In this document: in pieces, positions 22,628 to 31,004 of the stretch
How the letters are laid out: each line of letters starts with the position of its first letter
How positions within the stretch are numbered: position 1 is the first letter of the stretch
From: Arthrobacter sp. B1805
Lineage (GTDB): Bacteria > Actinomycetota > Actinomycetes > Actinomycetales > Micrococcaceae
Assembly: GCF_002929745.1 (NCBI RefSeq)
Contig: NZ_PJIQ01000018.1
Coordinates: 1 to 43,169 of the forward strand
Reading direction: 5' to 3'
DNA length: 43,169 nt
The notes under the pieces: generated by a model
Databases searched by the model: none
Seen by the model: the letters and a program-made list of their open reading frames with translations, nothing else
Told to the model about the DNA's origin: nothing
Position numbers and translations under genes: made by a program

Positions 22628-24013
22628 GGTTCGCGGATAGGCGTCGAGGTCTTCCAGGATGGAAGTTCTCACGCTCACCATCCGCCGGAAGACCTCGACT
22701 TGCACCACCCTACGTTCGTGACCCCTGACCTGACCGCGTTCTGCCGTCTCGACGAGCTCGGCCTTCAAGCCGTCGGGCAGCTGCTCGAGGCTGATCGGGC
22801 GGTGCTGGAGTGCCGCGTCGTCGAGGACGACCCGTGGTGTCGGAAGTGCGGCGCGGAGGGCGTGCCGCGTGACACGGTGACGCGGCCGCTGGCGCATGAG
22901 CCGTTCGGGCATCGGCCGACGACGCTGCTGGTCCGGGTGCGCCGCTACCGGTGCACGCACTGCCGCCGGACCTGGCGGCAGGACACGTCGAAGGCGGCGG
23001 CGCCGAGGGAGAAGATCTCCCGCGGCGGGATCGGGTGGGCACTCACGGCGATCGTGGTCGACCACCTCACCGTCTCCCGCGCCGCAGCAGGGCTCGGGGT
23101 GTCGTGGCATACCGCGAACACCGCGATCATCGCCGAAGGCAAGCGTCGCCTGATCGACGACCCGGCGAGGTTCGACGGGGTCACCACGATCGGTGTCGAT
23201 GAGCACGTCTGGCGTCACACACGGTTTGGCGAGAAGTACGTGACCGTGATCATCGACCTCACCCCCGCGAGGAACAAGACGGGCCCGGCCAGGCTGCTGG
23301 ACATGGTCGAGGGCCGCTCGAAGCAGGTGTTCAAGGAGTGGCTCGCCGCCCGGCCTGCGGAGTGGTCGAGCCGGATCGAGGTGGTCGCGATGGACGGGTT
23401 CTCCGGGTTCAAGACCGCCGCGGCCGAAGAGCTCCCCGACGCGGTCCCGGTGATGGACCCGTTCCACGTCGTCCGCCTGGCCGGCGACGCGCTCGACCGG
23501 ACCCGGCAGCGCGTCCAGCAAGACACACTCGGGCACCGCGGTCACGCCGGCGACCCGCTCTACGGGGTCCGCCGCACCCTCCACACCGGCGCGAGCTTCC
23601 TCACCAAGAAACAGACCGCGCGGCTCGACGCGGTGTTCGCCGCCGAGGAGCACGTCGAGGTCGAAGCGACCTGGGGCATCTACCAGCGCATCGTCGCCGC
23701 CTACCGCGAACCCGACAAGAACAAGGCGAAGGAGATGATGCGGGCGGTGATCGACTCTGTCAGCAACGGCGTCCCCGCGCTGCTCAAAGAGATCCGTCGC
23801 CTCGGCCGCACGCTGAAGCAGCGCGCCGCGGACATCCTCGCGTTCTTCGACCGCCCCGGAACGAGCAACGGCCCAACGGAGGCCATCAACGGCCGGCTCG
23901 AGCACCTTCGCGGTTCCGCCCTCGGCTTCCGGAACCTCACGCACTACGTCGCCAGATCGCTCCTCGAAGCCGGCGGATTCAGACCGCTCCTACACTCTCA
24001 TTCGCGATGAGCC
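22628..24013 (+). mobile_element. ISL3-family insertion sequence
   Basis: One transposase gene fills the element. The right end read inward is ggctcatcgcgaatgagag and the left is ggttcgcggataggcgtcg; they match at about two thirds of positions, a weak but plausible inverted repeat. Just inside the left end gtcgaggtcttcc (22643-22655) and ggaagacctcgac (22687-22699) form a perfect 13-bp hairpin before the transposase start. I see no 8-bp target duplication, so the exact ends are uncertain or the flanks have been rearranged. Confidence 0.7.
22700..24010 (+). CDS. ISL3 family transposase
   Basis: 436 aa from TTG 22700. The N-terminal zinc finger is WCRKCGAEG then RYRCTHCRRTW (about residues 46-90), followed by a helix-turn-helix (LTVSRAAAGLGVSWHTANTA). 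The DDE catalytic core is visible: Asp in TIGVDEHVWR, Asp in EVVAMDGFSGFK, and Glu in NGPTEAINGRL; the V-M-D-P-F-H-V-V motif is typical of ISL3. Length agrees with the family. The frame is uninterrupted and the last residues (LLHSHSR) run into the right terminal repeat. It should be functional, using cut-and-paste transposition. Confidence 0.93.
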   Translation: MHHPTFVTPDLTAFCRLDELGLQAVGQLLEADRAVLECRVVEDDPWCRKCGAEGVPRDTVTRPLAHEPFGHRPTTLLVRVRRYRCTHCRRTWRQDTSKAAAPREKISRGGIGWALTAIVVDHLTVSRAAAGLGVSWHTANTAIIAEGKRRLIDDPARFDGVTTIGVDEHVWRHTRFGEKYVTVIIDLTPARNKTGPARLLDMVEGRSKQVFKEWLAARPAEWSSRIEVVAMDGFSGFKTAAAEELPDAVPVMDPFHVVRLAGDALDRTRQRVQQDTLGHRGHAGDPLYGVRRTLHTGASFLTKKQTARLDAVFAAEEHVEVEATWGIYQRIVAAYREPDKNKAKEMMRAVIDSVSNGVPALLKEIRRLGRTLKQRAADILAFFDRPGTSNGPTEAINGRLEHLRGSALGFRNLTHYVARSLLEAGGFRPLLHSHSR

Positions 24014-24194
24014 TGATTCCCTTCTTCGAGGCGATGGCGAGTACCTGCTGCGTGCAATCCTGCGATTCAAAATCGGAGGTCAGCTGCGTTGCACGCAGGT
24101 CCTCGACCGGAGCGGCCGTCGCGGCTGGTGCCGCCGTCAGTGCCAACATTGAGCACGCTGCAGCGGCTGCAAGCTTGGTTTTTTGAAAACGCAT
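24014..24194 (-). pseudogene. 5' part of a secreted protein gene cut by ISL3
   Basis: ATG 24194 opens a clear signal peptide: MRFQKTKL, a hydrophobic Ala/Leu core and a TAA-APVED cleavage region near residue 28. About 30 mature residues follow (DFESQDCTQQVLAIASKKGI) before the frame enters the ISL3 element and ends at 23979. It has the same strand and the right order to be the beginning of the gene whose end is 22080-22627. The missing target duplication leaves this joining unproven. Confidence 0.65.
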
Positions 24195-24586
24195 TTCGAC
24201 TCTCCTTCATTGGAAGGCGAAAGCAGGGCGATCCCCTCATCGCATCTAGCGCCCCTAGGCAACCAATTACAAATCAGGTGGTCAATAGTCTTGCGTGGCT
24301 CATATCGAAAGGGGTTGTGCTTATTGAAAAAGCTGCTACCACTCACAGTTCGGTGCCGCAGTCGCCTCCTAACTACACGGTCGCGGTGCCATTTCAGATC
24401 CTCCGGCAACTACCGCTGTCATCAGCTTCAAATTCATCCGCCCAACCTATGGCAAGACCTGCGGCACGCAGCGGAGCCCGTGGTGCAAGTCAGGCGGTTC
24501 ACCGACATTGGGCACCAAGCTTTCGGAGCACCGGTGGCCCGGTAAAGGATCCCTCAGCGGAATTCAGGCAAGTGTCGTTTCGAGCC
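24195..24586. other. Gene-free stretch of lower GC content
   Basis: 392 bases between the start of the split secreted-protein gene and the next gene's stop. Open frames here lack ribosome sites and family signals. It is more AT-rich than its neighbours and includes palindromic ctaggg-like pieces (gcgcccctaggc). It should hold the promoter of the secreted-protein gene on the minus strand. Confidence 0.4.
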
Positions 24587-24937
24587 TCAGCGCCGGCGCA
24601 GCTTGCCTGGTTCCGGTACGGGTAGCTCGATGATCGTGCCGTAGTTCTGCTCCCACCCGTAGTCCACGCTCTTCACCTTCAACGCCTCCGGGCTTGACTC
24701 GACAATCTGCACGTTGATTGGCTCACTACGGTCCGCGGTAGACAACACCCACGTGTCGGCCAAATAGCTCAGGCCGATGCTTTCTAGAACCTGAGACGCG
24801 TTGTATTCATCGACAGCGTCCCCGAGCTCGTACCCGAACACGGTCACTGGGACGAACAATTCGCCGTCCGGCACAAGATATCCGAGCAGCTCCCCGTCGT
24901 CTTCCCGGTAGTACGCCACCCACGATGCAGGAATCAT
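24587..24937 (-). CDS. Conserved hypothetical actinobacterial protein
   Basis: 116 aa from ATG 24937. The sequence alternates strands and turns: SWVAYYREDDGELLGYLVPD, ELFVPVTVFGYELGDAVDEY, ASQVLESIGLSYLADTWVLS, EALKVKSVDYGWEQNYGTII. It is soluble, acidic (many Glu/Asp) and ends in Arg-rich KLRRR. The SWVAYYR..G..LGYL..DG.L.PVTVFG..LG pattern recalls short actinobacterial proteins with no assigned function. The gene stands alone between two intergenic spaces. Confidence 0.7.
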   Translation of the reverse strand: MIPASWVAYYREDDGELLGYLVPDGELFVPVTVFGYELGDAVDEYNASQVLESIGLSYLADTWVLSTADRSEPINVQIVESSPEALKVKSVDYGWEQNYGTIIELPVPEPGKLRRR

Positions 24938-24983
24938 CCCTTGATCCTAGAGGGCTCACACCCAGCGCCGGGTGATCGATCGT

Positions 24984-25877
24984 CTATCGAGACGGACTAG
25001 ATGAGTCCGTCAGGGACCAATGGACAACGTCGCATTGGCCGGTCTCGTTGCTTCCCGAAGCGAGAACGCTCCCGTCGGTGCACACCGCAAGAGTGTGCAG
25101 GGAGCCAGCGGAGACCTGGACAACATCGCGCCAAGCACTGACGTTGCACTGGCCTCTCGAATTGTCGCCGGCAGCAAGCACACGCCCCTCGGCCGTCACA
25201 CCGACTGTGTGGTGGCTGCCCGCCGCGATCGAGACCATGTCTCTCCAACGAGCGAGGTCATTGATCCCTGCTGTGCGGTCACCCACACCGAGGACCCTTC
25301 CGTGCTCAGTCAAGGCAACCGTATGGAGATAGCCCGCGGCGACAGCTCGAATACCTGTCCACCCGCTGACGTCACACTGGCCGCGGCGGTTGTTGCCGAC
25401 GGCCAGGACAGTCCCATCCCTCCTGAGTCCGATCGAGTGCCAGTCGCCCGCGGCAACCCCGAGAAGGTTGGTCCAGGACTCGATGTCGCATGCTCCCTCA
25501 TTTCGGCGGCCCGCGGCTCGCGCAGTGCCATTCGCCAGGACTGCGAGTGTTCGCCGCCACCCTGCGGCGACAGCGGTAACCTCTGTCCAAGAGTCGACGC
25601 TGCACTGACCGTCGCCATTCCACCCGGTCGCAAGGAGTGTGCCGTCCGCGGTGAGTGCGACGGTATGGGAACGTCCCGTGTTCGGTGCCGTGTGGACATT
25701 CCCGGCCGCGACTGCGACAACGCGTTCCCATGCCTGCACTTGGCACTCCTCTGCGCGCGAGTCACCGGCGGACACCACGGTCCCATCGGTGCGGACGCCG
25801 ATCGAATGACGTCGACCGGCAGCAATGGCCCCGGGTTTGGCGTTGCTACTCCGTGTAGGCGACATGCACCTCATCAT
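24984..25877 (-). CDS. RCC1-repeat beta-propeller protein
   Basis: 297 aa with six to seven RCC1-like repeats of about 40-50 residues. Each has the form GQCDVSGWTGIRAVAAG followed by HTVALTEHGRVLGVGDN: a W-x-x-V-x-A-V-A-A-G strand, a H-T/S-V/I-x-L/V turn and a G-x-V-x-A-x-G-x-N strand. The final repeat is GQCDVVHW. These should close a seven-bladed propeller, a protein-binding fold best known from eukaryotic RCC1 but common in bacterial genomes. No signal peptide is seen, so it is probably cytoplasmic. Partner unknown. Confidence 0.88.
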   Translation of the reverse strand: MMRCMSPTRSSNAKPGAIAAGRRHSIGVRTDGTVVSAGDSRAEECQVQAWERVVAVAAGNVHTAPNTGRSHTVALTADGTLLATGWNGDGQCSVDSWTEVTAVAAGWRRTLAVLANGTARAAGRRNEGACDIESWTNLLGVAAGDWHSIGLRRDGTVLAVGNNRRGQCDVSGWTGIRAVAAGYLHTVALTEHGRVLGVGDRTAGINDLARWRDMVSIAAGSHHTVGVTAEGRVLAAGDNSRGQCNVSAWRDVVQVSAGSLHTLAVCTDGSVLASGSNETGQCDVVHWSLTDSSSPSR

Positions 25878-25940
25878 CGCCGCGGGACTGGCCGTCCGGC
25901 AGCCAATCCCCCTACGGTCAGCTGCGGTCGGCTCGACCGG

Positions 25941-26165
25941 CTAGTCAGTTACGGCGGTTCGTGCCTCCACTGTCCTGTAGGCATAACCATCTTGATCTAC
26001 GGACTCCCACTCGAAGTAGACGGCGCTACCTGGAGTTAGTGTTCGATAGCCGGCGACTGAGACGCAGCTGAAGTGGGTCCAGCTCCCTCCGGGTGTGGCT
26101 GGAGAGTCAATGACCCCCCAGCCTTCCTCGTCATCCCAGAACCGAGCAACCCCCCGTGTAGTCAT
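25941..26165 (-). CDS. Cold-shock-domain-like small protein
   Basis: 74 aa. GVARFWDDEEGWGVIDSPAT (residues about 5-24) corresponds to the first strands of the cold-shock fold (G-x-V-K-W-F-x-x-x-K-G-F-G-F-I), then THFSCVSVAGYRTLTPGSAV corresponds to the V-F-V-H-F-S-A-I region and YFEWESVDQDGYAYRTVEA to the last strands. The RNP1 Phe residues are replaced by Trp/Val, so nucleic-acid binding may differ from CspA. It starts at ATG 26165 and is monocistronic. Confidence 0.8.
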   Translation of the reverse strand: MTTRGVARFWDDEEGWGVIDSPATPGGSWTHFSCVSVAGYRTLTPGSAVYFEWESVDQDGYAYRTVEARTAVTD

Positions 26166-26288
26166 TGAGTCAGTTTAGGACTGGCGATAAGCCGCATCAC
26201 TGAAGCTTAGATCAGCCAGAGAAGTGCGGTGAGGTTCCCTGAGCGGGCAGCCTTAGGGTTCAGTTCGAAGCCAAGACAGCGAAGAGGT

Positions 26289-26714
26289 ATGGATATAAGT
26301 TCCGCGCCAGATCTTGATCAAGATAGTTTCGTCGCCTTACTCATAGACCGTGCGCGCGCGAAGAAGCTCAATCCTCAGTCGGACCGCATGCATGGTTATG
26401 GACCTGGCACATTCCACGCCGTGACAGTCAGCGATGAGCCCCTGGTGCGCATCGACGTCCTGGATCCATGGTCGCTTTACCTTGTCTACCAAGGGCCAGA
26501 TGGGGTTGCGGGTAGCATGCCATTCGACAGCGGAGAAGTATCAGAAGAGTCCGTGGAGGAGATCGTGGACCTGGCCCTTGTTGCTATTCAAGAGCGACCC
26601 CGTCTTAGGCGCTACCTCGGCGTCGGGCGTCGGTATCTAAGCTTCGGGCGACCCAAAGCGGCTCTGCGACTCGACATCATTGGGGATGCGTGGAACGCTG
26701 ACGAGGTTATGTGA
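26289..26714 (+). CDS. Hypothetical soluble protein
   Basis: 141 aa from ATG 26289, preceded by gcgaagagg; the frame is open to 26229 but without a ribosome site. Predicted elements: an N-terminal helix (SFVALLIDRARAKKLNP), strands in FHAVTVSDEPLVRIDVLD and SLYLVYQGPDG, a helix EESVEEIVDLALVAIQERP, and a basic RLRRYLGVGRRYLSFGRP near the end. No membrane segment, cysteine or catalytic motif. I do not recognise the family. It is the only plus-strand gene in a minus-strand run. Confidence 0.65.
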   Translation: MDISSAPDLDQDSFVALLIDRARAKKLNPQSDRMHGYGPGTFHAVTVSDEPLVRIDVLDPWSLYLVYQGPDGVAGSMPFDSGEVSEESVEEIVDLALVAIQERPRLRRYLGVGRRYLSFGRPKAALRLDIIGDAWNADEVM

Positions 26715-26776
26715 CGCGGAAGTGCCCGCTGCAAGATCCCCACCGGGCGTTGGCCTTGCAGTAGAGGCATGCCCGA

Positions 26777-27079
26777 CTAGGTAGCGGATGAACTCCATGT
26801 CGCGAGGAACTCATCGAGTTGCAGCCGTGCCAGGTCTTGTTCAATGCGAGTGACGAGTACTGCTGTGTCATCAGGTGCCCCGCCGTCGATGCGCATGGCT
26901 TCCTCGCCGGATGATTTGTACTTCACAACAACTTGGTTCAATGAGGCGCCGACGGGATGCCCCCAGAGAGAGGCGGCCACGGTGGCCGTGATCCACTTGA
27001 GCCCGCGCTGCTGTTTCGGATCAGCGACCGGGTACACCAGCACATCGAGATGATCAGCGGCGGCACTCTCCACAGTCAT
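26777..27079 (-). CDS. Hypothetical soluble protein
   Basis: 100 aa from ATG 27079, chosen because atggggag lies directly upstream; longer readings to 27184 add Cys-rich sequence without a start signal. The protein has alternating strands (HLDVLVYPVAD, RGLKWITATVAASLWG, LNQVVVKYKSSGEE) and a C-terminal helix RIEQDLARLQLDEFLATW. Residues after GGAPDDTAVLV may form a second strand. No family recognised and no neighbours in an obvious operon. Confidence 0.6.
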   Translation of the reverse strand: MTVESAAADHLDVLVYPVADPKQQRGLKWITATVAASLWGHPVGASLNQVVVKYKSSGEEAMRIDGGAPDDTAVLVTRIEQDLARLQLDEFLATWSSSAT

Positions 27080-27277
27080 TGAAACTCCCCATTCGACTGG
27101 CTCGGAACCTCGGTCTATGTGTAAGCAAGCTTTCAGACCATCAGGCAACCAACATGCCACACAGGTTGCCGTAGACGGATCCACCTGCGCGCACTAGCAG
27201 GGATATTACCGCCGGGGAGGGCTGAGGGTTAGAAACAGTCAACACTTCCTGGCGATGCCCAGTTCTTGCACCGGCGA

Positions 27278-27679
27278 TCAAGTGAATAGGGTCGCCATAT
27301 CTGTTAGACCGAATTGTTGGGCGACAGCGACCGCGCTTTGGGATCCGAGGTGTGGATCTGCGCCGGCTAGGAGCAGAGCGCTGACTATGCCCGCATCGCA
27401 GCGGAACGTCGCCGCAGCGAGTGCGGTCTGACCCATGTCATTGACCCGGCTGGTGTCCGCGCTTGCACTGAGGAGCGCCGATACCGTGTCCGCGCGTCGA
27501 TGGTACGCCGCGAGGATGAGCAGTGTGTCGCCTCGAGAGTTCGTCAGGTTCACCGGTATACCCGAACTCACAAGACTCATGAGCTCACCGGTGTGTCCTT
27601 CCCTTGCGAGTTCGAAAACCGAATCCAGGAACTGCAGTTCGGCGTCGGTGAAGTCGGGCTTCGCCGTAGTTTCGTTCAT
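27278..27679 (-). CDS. Ankyrin-repeat protein
   Basis: 133 aa from ATG 27679 with ggcaag just upstream; an open frame to 27799 adds residues without a ribosome site. An N-terminal helix pair (LDSVFELAREGHTGELMSLV) leads into three ankyrin repeats: GIPVNLTNSRGDTLLILAAY, SADTSRVNDMGQTALAAATF, and GADPHLGSQSAVAVAQQFG, with the T-x-L-x-x-A-A core. Ankyrin repeats mediate protein contacts. In bacteria, small ankyrin proteins of this type often occur beside catalase or immunity genes; neither is visible here. Confidence 0.87.
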   Translation of the reverse strand: MNETTAKPDFTDAELQFLDSVFELAREGHTGELMSLVSSGIPVNLTNSRGDTLLILAAYHRRADTVSALLSASADTSRVNDMGQTALAAATFRCDAGIVSALLLAGADPHLGSQSAVAVAQQFGLTDMATLFT

Positions 27680-27911
27680 CTTGCCCGCGCCCTCTCTCCC
27701 AAATCCATACCCCTTAACCTCCGCCTGTACGCCGCGAATCGCCCCGCGAGGCGGTGCCTGCGTGACGAAGCTATCAATGAGCTTATCGATGAGGACCATG
27801 ATGTGGCCCCACGGCAGTTATGCAGCAGCCTGCTGCACAATCGGCTGGTTCGCCTAGGCTGCAGCGAAAGCCCGCATATGTTGCAGGTTCCTCTATGAGA
27901 GCCCAGTCATG

Positions 27912-27951
27912 TCGGGAAACGCGACTCGCAGATCGTCCGCGAGTCTCCCGA
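27912..27951. terminator. Interrupted hairpin
   Basis: tcggga plus gactcgc (27912-27929) pairs with gcgagtc plus tcccga (27939-27951) around an internal bulge aacgc. It lies between the small membrane-protein gene at 28054 and the ankyrin gene, both on the minus strand, and may end the former's transcript. Confidence 0.4.
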
Positions 27952-28053
27952 CCACTCCTGAGCGCCAGCCCTGACGCTGCAGCTGGGTGAGTCAACACCC
28001 AGTGAAGTACACGCCGTCCTTGAGTGGATCCTCAAGGGAACAAGAAGTCTGAC

Positions 28054-28218
28054 TTACTCCGCGGAAGAAGTTCCTTCATTCTTCCCAGTATCATGAGCCC
28101 GCATTCCATCCTTCACGCCCAGTCGGACGATCAGGTATAGGACGAAACCGATGACCGCCGGCACCACGACCCACATGATGAAGAGGATGACGAAAAAGCC
28201 GAACCCATCTAAACGCAC
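28054..28218 (-). CDS. 54-residue single-pass membrane protein
   Basis: A short gene, GTG 28218 to TAA 28054, with gggggt seven bases upstream of the start. The protein begins VRLDGFGFF, has one membrane helix (about residues 7-33, FFVILFIMWVVVPAVIGFVL), a basic VRLGVKDGMR stop-transfer and a hydrophilic tail HDTGKNEGTSS. Base composition and codon use match the neighbours. I do not recognise it. Such proteins often regulate transporters or envelope enzymes. Confidence 0.55.
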   Translation of the reverse strand: MRLDGFGFFVILFIMWVVVPAVIGFVLYLIVRLGVKDGMRAHDTGKNEGTSSAE

Positions 28219-28335
28219 AACTACCCCCGTGATTGATCATCTAGTCGCTCGAGCGTAATGCCGAAGGCTTCGTTCGCGCAGGAGACCGCAGCTGAGCGAA
28301 GACACCCTCCGCAGCATGACCCGGTAACCGATCGT

Positions 28336-28743
28336 CTAGTGAGGCTTTCTCCTGTGTGGCAGGGTACGTATTCCGGCAACGCCCGTGATCGTCAGTGGAA
28401 CCAGCCCGAACACAAACAGCGCCCATGAGGTATGCCTCGTTACTACCTCTGATCCGTCTGCCATCGCGAACGTGCATGTACGTCCAAGAGGAAAGAGGCG
28501 ACCCTCCCCGTAGGCCGGCCACATCGATTCTTGGGACAGAGCGCCAAGGTGTTCCTCTGGGACATTCTCTTCGAGGCACACTGCAGCCATGCTTTCTGGT
28601 TCCAGTTCCAACTGTCCATGGTCCACGTGCGCCACGAACAAGTAGAAGAGCACCGAAGCGGATACGGCCAGGATCATGTCGCCTACCCATCGGCCTAGAT
28701 CTCTGTGGCCCCGATGGTGTGCACCGCCGTATCTGTTCCCCAT
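28336..28743 (-). CDS. Two-TM membrane protein of unknown function
   Basis: 135 aa from ATG 28743. The N-terminus is His/Arg/Gly-rich (GGAHHRGHRDLGRW), then a helix at about 21-41 (DMILAVSASVLFYLFVAHV), an outside loop with two Cys (AAVCLEENVPEE, GRTCTFAMADGS) and a second helix at about 105-126. The loop could hold a disulfide. No family is recognised. Confidence 0.65.
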   Translation of the reverse strand: MGNRYGGAHHRGHRDLGRWVGDMILAVSASVLFYLFVAHVDHGQLELEPESMAAVCLEENVPEEHLGALSQESMWPAYGEGRLFPLGRTCTFAMADGSEVVTRHTSWALFVFGLVPLTITGVAGIRTLPHRRKPH

Positions 28744-28839
28744 GATTCGACTCTACGGTCGAGCGCCCCGTTGAACCTTGGATCCGCGCGAAGCGTCCTC
28801 AATCCAGTCGCCGACGACGCCCGGCCATAAGAGGATCTC

Positions 28840-29742
28840 TCAGCAGTCTTTGCTGGTTGCCCGGTGTTGGAGTGTGGAGACTACTTTCTGGACGGCGGCG
28901 CGGTGGAGGGCTTCGGGTCGGCAGAGTATGTCGACGTGCCTGGCAAGCGGCAGGTCGTGGAGCGGTTTCAGGACGATCCCACTGCCGGATAGTGGAGGTG
29001 CGGTGTGGCGAGGCATCAGTGCGATGGTCGAACCGGCGCAGACGGTCGCGGCCGCGATGAAGAACTCGTTGATGCGGTGCCTGATGTTGAGGGGTTTACC
29101 GGCGTGCACGGCGATGGCTTGCAGGGCTGATTCGAGCGGGAATCCGTTTTGGACGGATATCCATTCCTCATCGAGAAGGTCAGCGACACCGACGCTCGAG
29201 GCGCTAGCGAGCCGGTGCCTTTCCGACATACCGACGTCCAGGGGCTCACGCACCAGCGGTAGGGCGGTAATATTGTCCGGCCACGGGCTGCTGTGCTCGA
29301 GGCGGTGCGCGATGACCAGATCGTAATCGGCGGCCAGGGCGGGAAAAGCGTCCTGACCTACGTCCCGGTCGTGGAGCACCAGCCGCGGGTCTCCTTCCCT
29401 GGAGAGGGCGCGCAGGAGAGGTCCGAACCAGGTCAGACCAGCACTGGTGAACGCCGAGACGCTCACCGTGGCTGTCGGGTCCTGCACGTAGCGGCTGACG
29501 GCCTGCTCCGCGGAGCTCATTGCGACGCTGATGTCCACCGCAGCTGACGCCAAGGCCTGACCGGCACCGGTCAACGCGAGGTTCCGGCCCCGCCGCTCTG
29601 TGAGGGGAACCTCGACCGTGCGTTGCAAGGCCGAGAGCTGCTGAGACACAGCGGACGCCGACACGTGCTGGGATCGCGCCACCGCAGCGAGGCTGCCCCG
29701 TTCACCCAACTCGCGGAGCAACCGTAACTGGTGAAGATCCAT
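28840..29742 (-). CDS. LysR family transcriptional regulator
   Basis: 300 aa. The N-terminal winged HTH is clear: MDLHQLRLLRELGERGSLAA, then RSQHVSASAVSQQLSALQRT (recognition helix) and VPLTERRGRNLALTGAGQAL. The rest is the two-lobe substrate-binding domain. It is divergent from the EamA transporter gene, the usual arrangement for a regulator and its target, with the start codons separated by about 145 bases. The transported compound would be the likely effector. Confidence 0.93.
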   Translation of the reverse strand: MDLHQLRLLRELGERGSLAAVARSQHVSASAVSQQLSALQRTVEVPLTERRGRNLALTGAGQALASAAVDISVAMSSAEQAVSRYVQDPTATVSVSAFTSAGLTWFGPLLRALSREGDPRLVLHDRDVGQDAFPALAADYDLVIAHRLEHSSPWPDNITALPLVREPLDVGMSERHRLASASSVGVADLLDEEWISVQNGFPLESALQAIAVHAGKPLNIRHRINEFFIAAATVCAGSTIALMPRHTAPPLSGSGIVLKPLHDLPLARHVDILCRPEALHRAAVQKVVSTLQHRATSKDC

Positions 29743-29886
29743 AAGCAGATCCTAAACCACCAGTTCATTAAGTGCCCTCTCGTCTTACCAGTAAATGACC
29801 CGCAGACTCGAGAAGTGCCTTCCCTTTCCTCGTCCCGGACACCGGGGTCCTCTTCCGTCGGAGACCGAGGCGCCCTCGGCGAGATT

Positions 29887-30804
29887 GTGGCTACCCGCAG
29901 GGTGGATCTGCTCCTGCTTCTGGTCGCGCTCGTGTGGGGCAGCAGCTACTTGGCGGCGAAGACCCTTACCGACACCGTCGGTGTCGCGGTCATCCTTTCC
30001 TTGCGGTTCTTGATCACTACGGTGGCCTTGGTGGTGATCTGGTTGATGTGGAACCGTCGCCGGGCCACACGCCGCGAAACACTGGTCGGGGTTGTCCTGG
30101 GTCTCACTCAGGCCGCCGTGCTCATTTTGGAGACCCATGGGATCGCCGGTACCAGTGCCACGAACGCGGGTCTGATCATCAGTCTCGTCATCGTGTTCAC
30201 CCCCGTCACCGAGAGCATCACCTTCCGGGTCCCGCTGCCTCGTATGGTGTTCATCGCCGGGATTGTCGCGGTCGTCGGAGTGTGCCTCCTCGTGTCCGGG
30301 GACGGATTCGTGGCCCCTACCGTCGGGGACATGCTCGTCCTCGCCGCCGCACTGGTGCGCGCCGTCCACGTCACCGCGGTCTCAGCGCTCACCCGAGGCC
30401 GCGAATACAGCGCGCTTACGCTGACCCTGATCCAAAGCGCGGTCTGCGCGGTCATCTATACCCTCGCCGACTACCAAGGCGTACTCCACGCCGTACAGCA
30501 CTTCGACACGGGAGAATGGGTCGGTGTCCTCTACCTCGGGCTCGCGTGCAGCGTGTTCGCTTTCCTCGTACAGACCTGGGCCATCCAACAAACTTCAGCG
30601 TCCAGGGCCAGCCTCCTCATGGGCACCGAACCCGTCTGGGCGGTCCTTATAGGACTGAGCATCGGCCAGGAAGCACTCCACCTCCTCGGCATCATCGGAG
30701 CCGGCCTCATTATCACCGGCACCTACCTCGGACTACGAGCCGAAACCCGCCACCGAACACCACCACCCACCCCAGTAACTACAACCCCGACCCCTTCACG
30801 CTAA
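29887..30804 (+). CDS. EamA/DMT family transporter
   Basis: 305 aa from GTG 29887; the frame is open from 29731, but that would overlap the LysR start and add 52 non-family residues. Ten hydrophobic helices form two EamA repeats, with LLVALVWGSSYLAAKTL at the start of the first and VLYLGLACSVFAFLVQTWAI in the second. The short Pro/Thr-rich tail (TPPPTPVTTTPTP) is cytoplasmic. EamA proteins export amino acids or other small metabolites. Control by the divergent LysR regulator is likely. A stem cgaaac/gtttcg at 30834-30851 may end the transcript. Confidence 0.9.
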   Translation: MATRRVDLLLLLVALVWGSSYLAAKTLTDTVGVAVILSLRFLITTVALVVIWLMWNRRRATRRETLVGVVLGLTQAAVLILETHGIAGTSATNAGLIISLVIVFTPVTESITFRVPLPRMVFIAGIVAVVGVCLLVSGDGFVAPTVGDMLVLAAALVRAVHVTAVSALTRGREYSALTLTLIQSAVCAVIYTLADYQGVLHAVQHFDTGEWVGVLYLGLACSVFAFLVQTWAIQQTSASRASLLMGTEPVWAVLIGLSIGQEALHLLGIIGAGLIITGTYLGLRAETRHRTPPPTPVTTTPTPSR

Positions 30805-31004
30805 GGAATGCCTCACGCTCACCCCACATCAGCGAAACGGACGGGTTTCGGCATTCGAGTGCTGACAGTCGACGGCCGAGCTGGCAGATACGTGAGGTGC
30901 AGGTGTCAATGATGCGCCGACCTGAGTTCAGGGCATAGGTGAGAACCGAGTGTCAGGTAGCGTGAAGCCACATTGCAGCAGACCCACGCTGGAGGGAACA
31001 CCAA

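Noticed and set aside
22430..23944. Minus-strand 504-codon frame
   Set aside because: Entirely antisense to the ISL3 transposase; His/Arg/Val-rich composition is that of a GC shadow.
25020..26039. Plus-strand 339-codon frame
   Set aside because: Antisense to the RCC1-repeat gene; its apparent repeats only mirror the RCC1 repeats.
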